Positions 1 to 7,225 of a stretch of 37,432 bases of DNA are shown here, in pieces; within the stretch, counting starts at the first letter, position 1, and every line of letters begins with the position of its first letter. The stretch comes from Clostridia bacterium (GTDB taxonomy: Bacteria > Bacillota > Clostridia > UBA1381 > UBA9506): assembly GCA_017507525.1 (NCBI GenBank), contig JAFWAT010000009.1, forward strand, positions 1-37,432, in the 5' to 3' direction. The notes beneath the pieces were generated by a model. It did not search any database and was not told the origin of the DNA. It was given only the letters and a program-made list of their open reading frames with translations. A program made the position numbers and the translations under genes.

Positions 1-1006
1 TAATCTCCATAGTGGCAGGAATGATAATGCAGCGCACACCCTCTGCCACTTTGTTTCCCTTTAAAATGCGGTACGCCGTTTCCATATCCTCCATACGGCC
101 GTTGGTGCAGCTGCCGATTACCACCTGATCAATTTTAATATTAGAAAGCGCCTTTGCCTGTTTTGTATTGTCCGGCAAATGGGGGCAGCTGACTGTAGGT
201 GTAATGGCAGATAAATCAATTGTAATTGTTTTTTCATAATCGGCGTCTTCATCCGCTTCAAAAATAACAGGCTTGCGCTCGGTTCTGTTTTCCATATAGA
301 CAAGAGTCACCGCATCAACAGGAAAAATGCCGTTTTTAGCTCCGGCTTCCACCGCCATGTTACAAATGCAAAATCTGTCATCCATAGAAAGGCTTTTGAT
401 GCCCTCTCCGGTAAATTCCATGCTCTTATACAAAGCACCGTCAACGCCAATTATGCCTATAATGGTTAAAATCACATCTTTACCGCTGCAGTTTTTCGGG
501 AGGCTACCCGTCAGATTAAAGCGAATGGCAGAGGGCACCTTAAACCACGCCATACCGGTTGCCATGCCTGCCGCCATATCCGTACTGCCCACCCCGGTAG
601 AAAAAGCGCCCAGCGCCCCATAGGTGCAGGTGTGGCTATCGGCACCGATGATGCAATCGCCGGCGCAAACAACGCCTTGCTCAGGAAGCAGCGCATGCTC
701 AATGCCCATTTTGCCCACATCATAAAAATGGCTGATGCAGTGGGCGCAGGAAAATTCCCGACACTGTTTTGACTGTTCTGCCGCTTTAATGTCCTTATTA
801 GGAACAAAATGGTCTAAAACGATAGCAATTTTATCTTTATCAAACACCTTTGAAAACCCGGCTTTGCGGAATTCATTAATCGCTACCGGCGTGGTGATGT
901 CATTGCCTAAAACCATATCCAGCCGTGCGTTAATTAATTGTCCGGGACATACAAAACTGAGCCCTGCATGATGTGCCAGAATTTTCTGCGTCATGGTCAT
1001 ACCCAT
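1..1006 (-). CDS. leuC: 3-isopropylmalate dehydratase large subunit LeuC (partial, C-terminus outside window)
   Basis: Isomerises 2-isopropylmalate to 3-isopropylmalate, the second leucine-specific step, together with LeuD. About 335 codons are visible, beginning [15 protein letters not shown]. Aconitase-family signatures are present: [20 protein letters not shown], and SCTNGR near residue 299, whose Cys is one of three ligands of the 4Fe-4S cluster. The other two ligands lie beyond the window edge. The style matches the shorter (about 420 residue) archaeal/clostridial LeuC. The start is chosen because AAGGAG lies 9 nt upstream and the ATG overlaps the leuA stop as TGATG, so translation is probably coupled. 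Transcription comes from the leuA T-box promoter. leuD and leuB would be expected just outside the window. Confidence 0.95.
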   Translation of the reverse strand, partial: MGMTMTQKILAHHAGLSFVCPGQLINARLDMVLGNDITTPVAINEFRKAGFSKVFDKDKIAIVLDHFVPNKDIKAAEQSKQCREFSCAHCISHFYDVGKMGIEHALLPEQGVVCAGDCIIGADSHTCTYGALGAFSTGVGSTDMAAGMATGMAWFKVPSAIRFNLTGSLPKNCSGKDVILTIIGIIGVDGALYKSMEFTGEGIKSLSMDDRFCICNMAVEAGAKNGIFPVDAVTLVYMENRTERKPVIFEADEDADYEKTITIDLSAITPTVSCPHLPDNTKQAKALSNIKIDQVVIGSCTNGRMEDMETAYRILKGNKVAEGVRCIIIPATMEI

Positions 1007-2679
1007 CAGCCTATCTCCTTTTTCTTCATATTGTTAAATGCGCACAAGAGTGCATCCGCACTGGCATGGATAATATCCGTATTAGCACCGGCACCCCAAT
1101 ACATTTTACCCCGATCAGACTGAATGCCGATATATGCCGCCGCAATACTTTTAGAACCCTGCTCCTGCATGCTGTGTTCTGAATATGCCTGCAGGGTATA
1201 ATTTTCACCGGTATATGCCTTTAAGGCGTTGCTGACAGCGTCCAAAGAACCGTTACCCGCTGCAATAACCACCGTTTCCTCCCCGTTTTCACAGAAAGTA
1301 ATCTCTGTGCTGACCATGTCTTCACCACGGGTAAAATGCATGTCGGAAACGGTAATCGGAGACGCATCGATAAAGTAGTTTTCTTTGAAGATTGTATACA
1401 CTCTGTCCGGTTTTAATTCACGATGCTCCCGGTCGGAAATGGCTTTACACAAATAGCTCAAATCTTCACGCATACCGGCAGGCAAAACATAACCGTAGGT
1501 CTGCTCCAGCAAGTAAGCAATGCCGCCTTTGCCGCTTTGGGAGTTCACACGAATGACATCCGCATCATAGGTACGGCTGATATCCTGAGGGTCAATGGGA
1601 ATGTAGGGCACGCTCCATTTGTCCGGCTTGTTGTCTTCACGGTAGCGCATTCCTTTAGCAATGGCATCCTGATGGCTGCCGGAAAATGCAGCAAAAACAA
1701 GCGCACCGGCATAGGGCGAACGTTCATGCACCTGCATGCGTGTGCAACGTTCATACACTTCAATAATGGCAGGCAGATTTGAAAAGTCAAGCCCGGGATT
1801 TATGCCGTGGGAGAAAAGATTCAGTGCCAGAGTCACAATATCTACATTGCCGGTTCTTTCTCCGTTACCAAACAATGTACCCTCCACACGGTCAGCGCCG
1901 GCAAGAAGTGCCAGCTCTGTATCTGCAACACCGGTACCACGGTCATTGTGGGGATGGACAGATACGGTCACGTGTTCTCTGTATTTTAAGTTCTCACTCA
2001 TATATTCAACCTGATTGGCATACACATGGGGCAGGCTCATTTCAACCGTAACCGGCAGGTTAATGATAACATTGTTGCTCTCTGAGGGTTCCAACACATC
2101 AAGCACGGCATTGCAAACCTCGAGCGCATATTCAGACTCTGCACCGGTAAAGCTTTCGGGTGAATATTCAAAACGGAAATTTCCCTCATACTCCGATGCC
2201 ATTTTTTTCACCAGCTTGGCACCGGAAATAGCAAGCCTTTTAATCTCTTCTTTAGATTTTTTAAAAACCTGCTCCCGCTGTGCCACGCTGACGGAGTTAT
2301 AAAAATGAATAATTGCATTGGGTGCGCCCTTGCAGGCTTCAAAGGTTTTGCGGATAATATGCTCCCGGCTCTGGGTTAAAACCTGAATCGTCACATCCTC
2401 GGGAATCATATTCCGGTCAATCAAGGTCCGCAAAAACTCATATTCCGTTTCAGACGCTGCCGGAAACCCCACCTCAATTTCCTTAAAACCAACCTCGAGT
2501 AAAAGTTTATAAAACTCCAGCTTCTCGTCAAGGCTCATGGGAATAATCAGGCTCTGATTTCCGTCACGCATATCCACGCTGCACCAAATCGGTGCTTTTT
2601 CAACATGGTCTTTTTGCACCCACTTCGAATGCCCCTCCGGCGCCGGATAATAGCCAATGCCATATTTTGATGCATCCAT
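1006..2679 (-). CDS. leuA: 2-isopropylmalate synthase
   Basis: Condenses acetyl-CoA with 2-oxoisovalerate, the first committed step of leucine synthesis. The 557-residue protein starts [16 protein letters not shown]. It carries the DRE-TIM metallolyase signature around [13 protein letters not shown] and the metal-binding [16 protein letters not shown] motif, followed by [10 protein letters not shown]. The C-terminal third corresponds to the LeuA dimer/allosteric domain, where leucine feedback acts in the family. The frame is open further upstream to 2772, but that extension translates the T-box sequence and terminator, so the ATG at 2679 behind GGAAAGGGTGA is the start. The length fits the roughly 550-residue LeuA type with an N-terminal extension. 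The gene overlaps leuC by one base. Confidence 0.95.
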   Translation of the reverse strand: MDASKYGIGYYPAPEGHSKWVQKDHVEKAPIWCSVDMRDGNQSLIIPMSLDEKLEFYKLLLEVGFKEIEVGFPAASETEYEFLRTLIDRNMIPEDVTIQVLTQSREHIIRKTFEACKGAPNAIIHFYNSVSVAQREQVFKKSKEEIKRLAISGAKLVKKMASEYEGNFRFEYSPESFTGAESEYALEVCNAVLDVLEPSESNNVIINLPVTVEMSLPHVYANQVEYMSENLKYREHVTVSVHPHNDRGTGVADTELALLAGADRVEGTLFGNGERTGNVDIVTLALNLFSHGINPGLDFSNLPAIIEVYERCTRMQVHERSPYAGALVFAAFSGSHQDAIAKGMRYREDNKPDKWSVPYIPIDPQDISRTYDADVIRVNSQSGKGGIAYLLEQTYGYVLPAGMREDLSYLCKAISDREHRELKPDRVYTIFKENYFIDASPITVSDMHFTRGEDMVSTEITFCENGEETVVIAAGNGSLDAVSNALKAYTGENYTLQAYSEHSMQEQGSKSIAAAYIGIQSDRGKMYWGAGANTDIIHASADALLCAFNNMKKKEIG

Positions 2680-2710
2680 TATAAAAATCACCCTTTCCAC
2701 CTGGTAATAA

Positions 2711-2750
2711 GCAAAAACACCCGCCTCAAATATATCTTTGAGACGGGTGT
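2711..2750 (-). terminator. T-box regulated terminator
   Basis: A 14 bp stem (2750-2737 paired with 2730-2717, arms ACACCCGTCTCAAA and TTTGAGGCGGGTGT, with one G-T pair) and a 6-nt loop are followed by TTTTT on the minus strand. It lies just downstream of the T-box sequence, where the competing terminator should be. Confidence 0.93.
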
Positions 2751-2984
2751 AAAATAACACTCGCGGTACCACTCAAATTGCGCCAAAGGCGCCACTTCAG
2801 GCTCTAACAAACCCTTTTGCACTGACGTAGCATACACGAAAGGCACTACATAATTTCACGCCTTCAGCTCAGAAGTGAGGGGCCATTGGCAACACCTTTA
2901 TCGGCTCACACCAACCGCCGACTCTCTGAAAAAGCATCTGCCTGACCTTCTTCGTCATAGCTTTTAACAAGATTTATGTAATTT
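2711..2984 (-). ncRNA. T-box leader (leucine-type) of leuAC
   Basis: A leader of about 270 nt between the leuA promoter and leuA has T-box hallmarks. The stem I apical/AG-bulge sequence AGAGAGTCGGCGGTTGGTG lies at about 2925-2907. The conserved T-box GAGTGGTACCGCGA lies at 2774-2761. A terminator follows. A CTC triplet followed by A (2879-2877), just 5' of CTTCTGAGC, sits where the specifier codon is expected and would read leucine, which fits the downstream genes. In the family, uncharged tRNA pairs with the specifier and with the T-box bulge to stabilise the antiterminator. The specifier is inferred by eye, not by covariance search. Confidence 0.93.
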
Positions 2985-2990
2985 GCCCTC

Positions 2991-3019
2991 ATTATACCAT
3001 TCCATGCGCCTATTGTCAA
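2991..3019 (-). promoter_or_regulatory. leuA promoter, perfect sigma-A consensus
   Basis: TTGACA (3019-3014), a 17 bp spacer and TATAAT (2996-2991) on the minus strand. The predicted start is near 2984, at the 5' end of the T-box leader. Confidence 0.92.
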
Positions 3020-3102
3020 GGGGATTTTTCTGCCTATTGCTTTTTAAAACAGAAAGCATCTCTTCTTTTCTGCTTTTAATTTTCTGCATCCTCTGCCTCT
3101 AC

Positions 3103-3130
3103 AAAAAATGCTGACATTTTGGTCGGCATT
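3103..3130 (-). terminator. Minus-strand intrinsic terminator upstream of the leuA promoter
   Basis: On the minus strand, AATGCCGAC and GTCAGCATT pair over 9 bp (one G-T) around a 6-nt loop and are followed by TTTTTT. It would stop minus-strand transcription arriving from the rlmD side before the leuA promoter. The rest of 3030-3165 is AT-rich, with no gene or other structure that I can support. Confidence 0.7.
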
Positions 3131-3168
3131 CGCCCAACTCATGCTCCATTTTTTCAACATTTTTAGAC

Positions 3169-3197
3169 TTTACAACTTAATAAATTTGTGTTAAAAT
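3169..3197 (+). promoter_or_regulatory. Promoter of the structured leader RNA / Cys-rich ORF
   Basis: TTTACA (3169-3174), a 17 bp spacer and TAAAAT (3192-3197). The predicted start (about 3203-3204) coincides with the first base of the 12 bp outer stem of the RNA described next. Confidence 0.75.
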
Positions 3198-3202
3198 AAA
3201 GA

Positions 3203-3371
3203 TACCACATCACAATTAAATATGTCCGATTAAAATGCATACATACAAGAGAAACTATTTTTGGTAAAAGGTGTTCTCTCTTTCTCTTGTGTGTAGAAAT
3301 TAGTCGGTGTGATGTGGTAATCTAACCGAGGGAAACACTTTTTCGGCACATCCTTCGGGGTGTGCTTTTTT
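3203..3371 (+). ncRNA. Candidate riboswitch or attenuator leader RNA of unrecognised class
   Basis: Nested pairing forms a long rod. The outer stem pairs 3203-3214 with 3308-3319 (12 bp, perfect). An 11-nt bulge (3215-3225) sits on the 5' side only. The next stem pairs 3226-3233 with 3300-3307 (8 bp). After an internal loop, 3240-3254 pairs with 3281-3295 (15 bp), closed by a 26-nt apical loop. A terminator follows at 3346-3371. GATGTG (3311-3316), part of the outer stem, can pair either with CACATC at 3206-3211 or with CACATC in the terminator's 5' arm (3347-3352). Those are the mutually exclusive states of a transcriptional switch. I do not recognise a known class. A compact 6S-like RNA is an alternative, but the arrangement before an ORF argues for cis regulation. 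Confidence 0.6.
3346..3371 (+). terminator. Terminator between the structured RNA and the Cys-rich ORF
   Basis: GCACATCC (3346-3353) and GGGTGTGC (3358-3365) form 8 bp (one G-T) capped by a TTCG tetraloop and followed by six T residues. It ends 4 nt before the ribosome binding site of the next ORF, so it should control that ORF. Confidence 0.88.
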
Positions 3372-3388
3372 ATTGTGAGGTGAAAATT

Positions 3389-3595
3389 ATGAGAAAAAAA
3401 CAAATTATTTATGCAACAGGAACGCCTTTAAAGCCGTCTTGGCAGGGGCGTCGATGCTTGGGAAACGGCGAAAACCTTGAATATGGTTGTTGCTGTGATG
3501 AGTGCGATTATTACTTATTTTGCTTCCCGCAGTACGAATGGGAGTTCCAAATTAGCAGGCTTAAAAAACGAATGAAAAAGTTATTTAAAAAATGA
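3389..3595 (+). CDS. Small cysteine-rich protein, unknown function
   Basis: A 68-residue ORF starts at ATG 3389, with GAGGTG 7 nt upstream. The middle holds six cysteines (C23, C34, C35, C36, C39, C45), including a CCCDEC run and C-x5-C, a spacing that suggests metal binding or redox chemistry. The N-terminus and C-terminus are basic (MRKK; KKRMKKLFKK). There is no signal peptide or membrane segment. I do not recognise a family. Placement directly behind a structured RNA and terminator, with its own terminator behind it, supports a real, regulated, single-gene unit. Doubt remains because the ORF is short and no homologue could be searched. Confidence 0.62.
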   Translation: MRKKQIIYATGTPLKPSWQGRRCLGNGENLEYGCCCDECDYYLFCFPQYEWEFQISRLKKRMKKLFKK

Positions 3596-3619
3596 AAAAC
3601 CACCTGCGGGTGGTTTTTC
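3594..3619 (+). terminator. Terminator behind the Cys-rich ORF, probably bidirectional
   Basis: An 11 bp stem (3594-3604 with 3609-3619; core ACCACC and GGTGGT) and a 4-nt loop overlap the ORF stop codon. T-rich tails are present on both strands, so it can also end the minus-strand rlmD transcript that converges here. Confidence 0.85.
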
Positions 3620-3673
3620 ATTTTTTCGTCTCAATACGTTCCTTTATGGCTATATGAAATTTGTTTATAAAAT

Positions 3674-3771
3674 TCGATATAAATCTCGTTGCCGAAAGGC
3701 AACATATCGAGCCGTAGGTATATCGAGTTTCATTGAAACATATCGCAAATCCCGTCAGGGAATTATATCGA
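3674..3771. repeat. Modular hairpin element with ATATCG linkers, bounded by a 9-bp inverted repeat
   Basis: The 98 bp element is bounded by TCGATATAA (3674-3682) and its exact complement TTATATCGA (3763-3771). Inside are four small hairpins of unrelated stem sequence. They are 3688-3703 (6 bp stem, GAAA loop), 3711-3719 (3 bp stem), 3727-3739 (5 bp stem) and 3747-3764 (CCC/GGG core, GTCA loop). Each is followed by the 7-nt linker ATATCGA or ATATCGC (3704, 3720, 3740, 3765). The shared linker with changing stems looks like a modular repeat family. The right boundary lies inside the 3' end of rlmD. Function is unknown. Confidence 0.7.
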
Positions 3772-5133
3772 TGCGTGCTCGTTTCGACATAGTAGCACAC
3801 AGCACTCCACATGACTTGTATTCGGAAACATATCCACGGGTATTATTTTCTCTAAGCTATACCCTTCTCCACACAAGAATTTCAAATCTCTTGCGAGCGT
3901 TGCAGGATTACAGGAAATGTACACAATTTTTTCCGGTGCCATGGTGACGAGTGCCTCCAGTGCTTTTTTATCAGCGCCCTTTCTGGGCGGGTCTAAAAAG
4001 ACCACCGAAGGTTTTTCCTTTTTCAGCTCCGGTGCAATATCCTCGGCTTTACCCAGCAGAAATTCTACATTGCGGACGCCGTTTCGTTCAGCATTTTCTT
4101 TGGCATTTTCAATTGCCTGCGGAACAACCTCAACCCCAATGACCCGACCTGCGTGTTTTGCCGCAAACAGCGAAATCGTTCCGATGCCGCAGTATAAGTC
4201 CAGCACCGTTTCCCCGCCTGAAAGTGATGCTAAATCAATCGCTGTCTGATAAAGCCTTTCTGTCTGTGGGCTGTTCACCTGATAAAAGCTATGGGCAGAA
4301 ATGCGGAAGGAAAAGCCGCCCAGAATATCTTCAATATAGTCTTTGCCGTAAAGCAGCTTGTTTTTGCTGCCCAAAAGCAAATTGTTAGCTTCTTTATGAA
4401 TATTCAGCATAACAGAGGTTAGTCGATAGTCCGTTTTTACTGCCAAAAGCCTGTTTATAAGCTCCTCTTGATGGGGCAGGCTGTCGCCATTGATTGTCAG
4501 CACGACCATAGCCTGATGGGTGGCTTCAGCCAGCCGCACAAACAGCCGGCGTGCAAGACCTTTGCGCGTCGCTTCGTGATAAACAGAAACATGATGCTCC
4601 CGCAAAAAGGAAACGGCTTCAGAAAGCCACGCCGAGGCTGCCGTATCTCCCTGACGGCAATCGGCAAGGGGAATTAAATCATGACTCCCCGGTGCATAAA
4701 AGCCGCCTACCGGCCTACCCTGTTGATCCGTTCCCAAGGGAAATACCATTTTGTTTCTGTATCGTTCCGGACGGGGTGCTGCCAAGGTTTCTGCTACCTC
4801 AATATCATGAAATCCGCCAATGCGCTCTATGGCATCTGCCACAATCTGCCGTTTAACGATGCGCTGCTCTTCATAGTCCATATGGGCAAAGTTACAGCCG
4901 CCGCAGGTGCCGCAAGCATCGCAAAAATCTGACCGGTGGTGCTTGGATGCCTCTAAAAAGCGCAAAACCCGACCGTAAAAACAGCCGGATTTTACATATT
5001 CTATTTGGATTTCAGCCACATCGCCCCGACAGGTTCCGGGCACAAAAACCACGGCGCCATGGATGCGCCCCACGCCGTCACCGCCTGCAGCAATACCCGT
5101 TATGGTCACAACCGCTTTTTCACCTGTCTGCAT
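3763..5133 (-). CDS. rlmD: 23S rRNA (uracil-5-)-methyltransferase, RlmD/RumA family
   Basis: A SAM-dependent methyltransferase forming 5-methyluridine in rRNA. Family members act at U1939 or U747; the exact target is not readable here. The 456-residue protein has an N-terminal TRAM-type RNA-binding domain, an iron-sulfur motif CDACGTCGGCNF, the SAM-binding stretch VLDLYCGIGTISLFAA, FLDPPRKGAD, and the catalytic-cysteine motif YISCNPATLARDL. The start at 5133 is set by AAGGAGG 7 nt upstream; the frame is open further, but only through the end of scfB. It lies 11 nt behind scfB in the same operon. Oddly, its last codons, Ser-Ile-stop, are exactly the TCGATATAA boundary of the hairpin element at 3674-3771, so the native C-terminus was probably altered by that element. 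Confidence 0.92.
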   Translation of the reverse strand: MQTGEKAVVTITGIAAGGDGVGRIHGAVVFVPGTCRGDVAEIQIEYVKSGCFYGRVLRFLEASKHHRSDFCDACGTCGGCNFAHMDYEEQRIVKRQIVADAIERIGGFHDIEVAETLAAPRPERYRNKMVFPLGTDQQGRPVGGFYAPGSHDLIPLADCRQGDTAASAWLSEAVSFLREHHVSVYHEATRKGLARRLFVRLAEATHQAMVVLTINGDSLPHQEELINRLLAVKTDYRLTSVMLNIHKEANNLLLGSKNKLLYGKDYIEDILGGFSFRISAHSFYQVNSPQTERLYQTAIDLASLSGGETVLDLYCGIGTISLFAAKHAGRVIGVEVVPQAIENAKENAERNGVRNVEFLLGKAEDIAPELKKEKPSVVFLDPPRKGADKKALEALVTMAPEKIVYISCNPATLARDLKFLCGEGYSLEKIIPVDMFPNTSHVECCVLLCRNEHASI

Positions 5134-5144
5134 CGTCTTCCTCC

Positions 5145-6521
5145 TTAGGCCTCTTCGGCTTCCATCTGCATTGCCGTGCAATACACTGCACATTCGAGCC
5201 TTTTGCGCATTAAATCGCAAGACATTGTAAGAGGCTCGTTAATACCGCCGCCATACTGCACCGCATTCGCCGGGCAGCCGCCGCTGCAGTAAAATTTTGC
5301 AAAGCAGTTCTGGCAGGCAGGCTTTGTATAAATGTTAGAATCGCGGAACATATTGCTGATTTCCTGCTTTAAACCCTGCTCTTTTACATTGCCCAGCTTC
5401 ATTTCCTCGTTGCCTACAAACTGATGGCAGGGGTAAATATCTCCATCCGGAGAAACAGCCACATATTCGTGACCGGCACCACAGCCGGACAAGCGTTTTA
5501 AAATACAGGGACCGCCGGTTAAATCCACCATAAAGTGGAAGAACTGAAAACCGTTACCCTCTTTTTTTCTCTTAACGTATTCAGCCGCCAGTTCTTCGTA
5601 CTGCCGGAAGAGAACGGGCAAATCTTCCTCACGGAACATATAGTCAGTATCAGCTGATGCCACAACCGGCTCAACAGAAATCTGCTTAAAGCCAAGGTCA
5701 GCAAGGTGCAAAACGTCTTCTTTAAAGTCTAAATTCTTTCTTGTAAAAGTGCCTCTTACGTAATAGTTATCCTGATTACGGGACTCAGCCATATCCTGAA
5801 AACGGGGGACAATGGCGTCATAACTGCCACTGCCGTCAACACGGATACGCATAGCGTCATTCACGCACTTTCTGCCATCAATGGAGAGAACGATGTTACC
5901 CATTTCCTTGTTGATATATTCTTTTTTAGCTTCATCCAGCAAAAGACCGTTAGTGGTGATGGTGAAACGGAAGTTTTTGTCGTGGTCTTTTTCAATGCTT
6001 CTTGCATAGCTGACAATACCCTTAACCACTTCAAAGTTTAATAAGGGCTCACCACCAAAAAAGTCAACCTCTAAGTTCTTGCGGTGACCGGAAGCTTTGA
6101 TTAAATAATCAATGGCATTTTTACCCACCTCAAGGCTCATGAGCCCACGGGGACCTTCATAGCTCCCGGTTTCTGCAAAGCAATATTTGCATCTGAGGTT
6201 ACAGTCATGGGCAACATGCAGACACATGGCTTTAACCACCGAATCCCGGTTAGGGCGGTTTTTCGCAATTTCAGCATAAGGGTCTTCCGCGTATAAAATA
6301 CCTTCTTCTTTTAAAGATAAAAGCTCTTGCCAAACCTCTTCTAATTCTTCCTTTTTATAGCCGGGAAGCTTGTCTATCACATTCTGCGGCAGGCTGCCTT
6401 CCGGTGCCTGATCCCCTAAAGCCTGCAGAAGGTCAAAGGTCATTTTGTCAATAATAGAAACAGCACCGCTGTTTGAATCCATTACAATCTGTGTGCCGTT
6501 CATTGAAAAGCTATGTACCAT
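5145..6521 (-). CDS. scfB: Radical SAM/SPASM SCIFF peptide maturase
   Basis: A radical SAM enzyme that in characterised relatives installs thioether crosslinks on the cysteines of the SCIFF peptide. It has 458 residues. An N-terminal peptide-recognition-like region (about 1-95) precedes the radical SAM motif CNLRCKYC (C107, C111, C114). FFGGEPLL follows, and a C-terminal SPASM region with CGAGHEYVAVSPDG, CHQF, and CQNCFAKFYCSGGCP supplies ligands for auxiliary clusters. The substrate gene scfA lies directly upstream, separated by a terminator. The ATG at 6521 is preceded by AAAGGA. The pairing of peptide and maturase is the diagnostic arrangement found across Clostridia. The physiological role of the product is unknown. 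Confidence 0.95.
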   Translation of the reverse strand: MVHSFSMNGTQIVMDSNSGAVSIIDKMTFDLLQALGDQAPEGSLPQNVIDKLPGYKKEELEEVWQELLSLKEEGILYAEDPYAEIAKNRPNRDSVVKAMCLHVAHDCNLRCKYCFAETGSYEGPRGLMSLEVGKNAIDYLIKASGHRKNLEVDFFGGEPLLNFEVVKGIVSYARSIEKDHDKNFRFTITTNGLLLDEAKKEYINKEMGNIVLSIDGRKCVNDAMRIRVDGSGSYDAIVPRFQDMAESRNQDNYYVRGTFTRKNLDFKEDVLHLADLGFKQISVEPVVASADTDYMFREEDLPVLFRQYEELAAEYVKRKKEGNGFQFFHFMVDLTGGPCILKRLSGCGAGHEYVAVSPDGDIYPCHQFVGNEEMKLGNVKEQGLKQEISNMFRDSNIYTKPACQNCFAKFYCSGGCPANAVQYGGGINEPLTMSCDLMRKRLECAVYCTAMQMEAEEA

Positions 6522-6543
6522 TTTAAAAATCCTTTCGTTAAAC

Positions 6544-6575
6544 GAAAAAAAGCAGGACCGGAATCCAGCCCTGCT
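6544..6575 (-). terminator. Intra-operon terminator between scfA and scfB
   Basis: On the minus strand an 11 bp stem (6575-6565 with 6561-6551, two G-T pairs) and a 3-nt loop are followed by seven T residues. It lies 9 nt after the scfA stop, so only part of the transcripts should continue into scfB. That would yield more peptide message than enzyme message. Confidence 0.88.
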
Positions 6576-6584
6576 ATTTCTTCA

Positions 6585-6725
6585 TTATGCTCTTTCGCAC
6601 TTCTGGTTAGCAACTGTGCAAGAGGTTTTGCAAGCAGACTGGCAGGATGTCTGACATTCGCCGCAACCGCCTTTTTTAGCAGTTTCTTTTAAAGTGCCCT
6701 TGGTTAACGTTTTGATATGCTTCAT
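6585..6725 (-). CDS. scfA: SCIFF peptide precursor (six cysteines in forty-five residues)
   Basis: A 46-residue ribosomally made peptide, the substrate of ScfB. The leader is MKHIKTLTKGTLKETAKKGG. The core holds exactly six cysteines (C21, C24, C28, C32, C36, C43), several followed or preceded by Thr, Ser or Ala that can accept thioether bonds (CQTSC, CQSAC, CKTSC). Length, leader and cysteine spacing match the SCIFF family. A strong AAGGAGG lies 9 nt upstream of the ATG and overlaps the stop of the upstream membrane-protein gene. A terminator lies directly downstream. Confidence 0.97.
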   Translation of the reverse strand: MKHIKTLTKGTLKETAKKGGCGECQTSCQSACKTSCTVANQKCERA

Positions 6726-6738
6726 TTTTATTTCCTCC

Positions 6739-7159
6739 TTAGTATCTTTTACCTTTGGCTGACATGTTAATCCCTAAAATACCGCCGAATGCACCGCCGA
6801 ATATTCCGATTGCCAGCAGAATCAATATGTAATTATTACAAAAGAAGCTGCCGGAAACCAAAAGGGAAATAACATAAAGCACCAAAGCATATAAAATGCC
6901 TGTTAATGCGCCGTTTAAATAACCACGGCTTCTGCCGGATTTGGCAGATACCATCCCGGCAAGCATCACGCTTACCACCATGGTAACGGTTGTAATAAAC
7001 GGAATTGCGTTCTCAGATAAGCCGGTGTAGGTAAGGAGCAGTGCCGCCACAAAAAAACACAATCAGGGTAAACCCCAATGCAACGAGCATGGCCTTACCA
7101 AAGCCCAAAAACACGTTTTTTAAAACGCCGCTATCTGAGACAGTTTTATCACTATACAT
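6739..7159 (-). pseudogene. TIGR04086-type membrane protein, frameshifted in a homopolymer
   Basis: The gene begins at ATG 7159 (GGGAGG upstream): MYSDKTVSDSGVLKNVFLGF, then a first membrane segment ending LIVFF. At a run of seven T on the coding strand (7051-7057) the frame breaks. Removing one T joins it to VAALLLTYTGLSENAIPF and on to the natural end GINMSAKGKRY. The joined product would be 139 residues with four hydrophobic segments. It resembles the TIGR04086 family, a small membrane protein usually encoded beside SCIFF genes, and it sits between yajC and scfA as expected. The break could be a real mutation, phase variation, slippage, or a sequencing or assembly error. The downstream half alone would have to start at a TTG (7062). 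Confidence 0.8.
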
Positions 7160-7177
7160 AAAATTCCTCCCGCGCAA

Positions 7178-7195
7178 GATGTTGTTACATCTTAT
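7178..7195 (-). other. Intergenic hairpin before the TIGR04086-type gene
   Basis: AAGATGT and ACATCTT form a 7 bp stem with a 4-nt loop between the yajC stop and the next gene's ribosome binding site. No T-run follows, so it is not an intrinsic terminator. It may be an RNA processing or stabilising stem. Confidence 0.4.
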
Positions 7196-7225
7196 GAGGC
7201 GGAGAGAATTTTTATGACAGCAAGC

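Noticed and set aside
327-807. Overlapping ORFs on both strands within leuC
   Set aside because: The minus-strand LeuC frame is continuous and conserved through this region; the others are out of frame.
2680-2772. N-terminal extension of leuA to 2772
   Set aside because: It translates the T-box sequence and terminator stem; ATG 2679 has its own ribosome binding site.
3203-3371. 6S RNA, SRP RNA, tmRNA or RNase P RNA
   Set aside because: The conserved loops of SRP and RNase P and the tmRNA ends are absent; the one-sided bulge and the position before an ORF fit 6S poorly.
3674-3771. CRISPR array
   Set aside because: The common unit is only 6-7 bases and the intervening segments are palindromes of 9-18 bases; there are no cas genes or 25-40 base direct repeats.
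5134-5220. Longer rlmD N-terminus to 5220
   Set aside because: It would lie inside the scfB coding end; ATG 5133 has an ideal AAGGAGG at 7 nt.
7178-7195. Intrinsic terminator behind yajC
   Set aside because: The stem is followed by GCGCGGGAGG on the minus strand, not a T-run.
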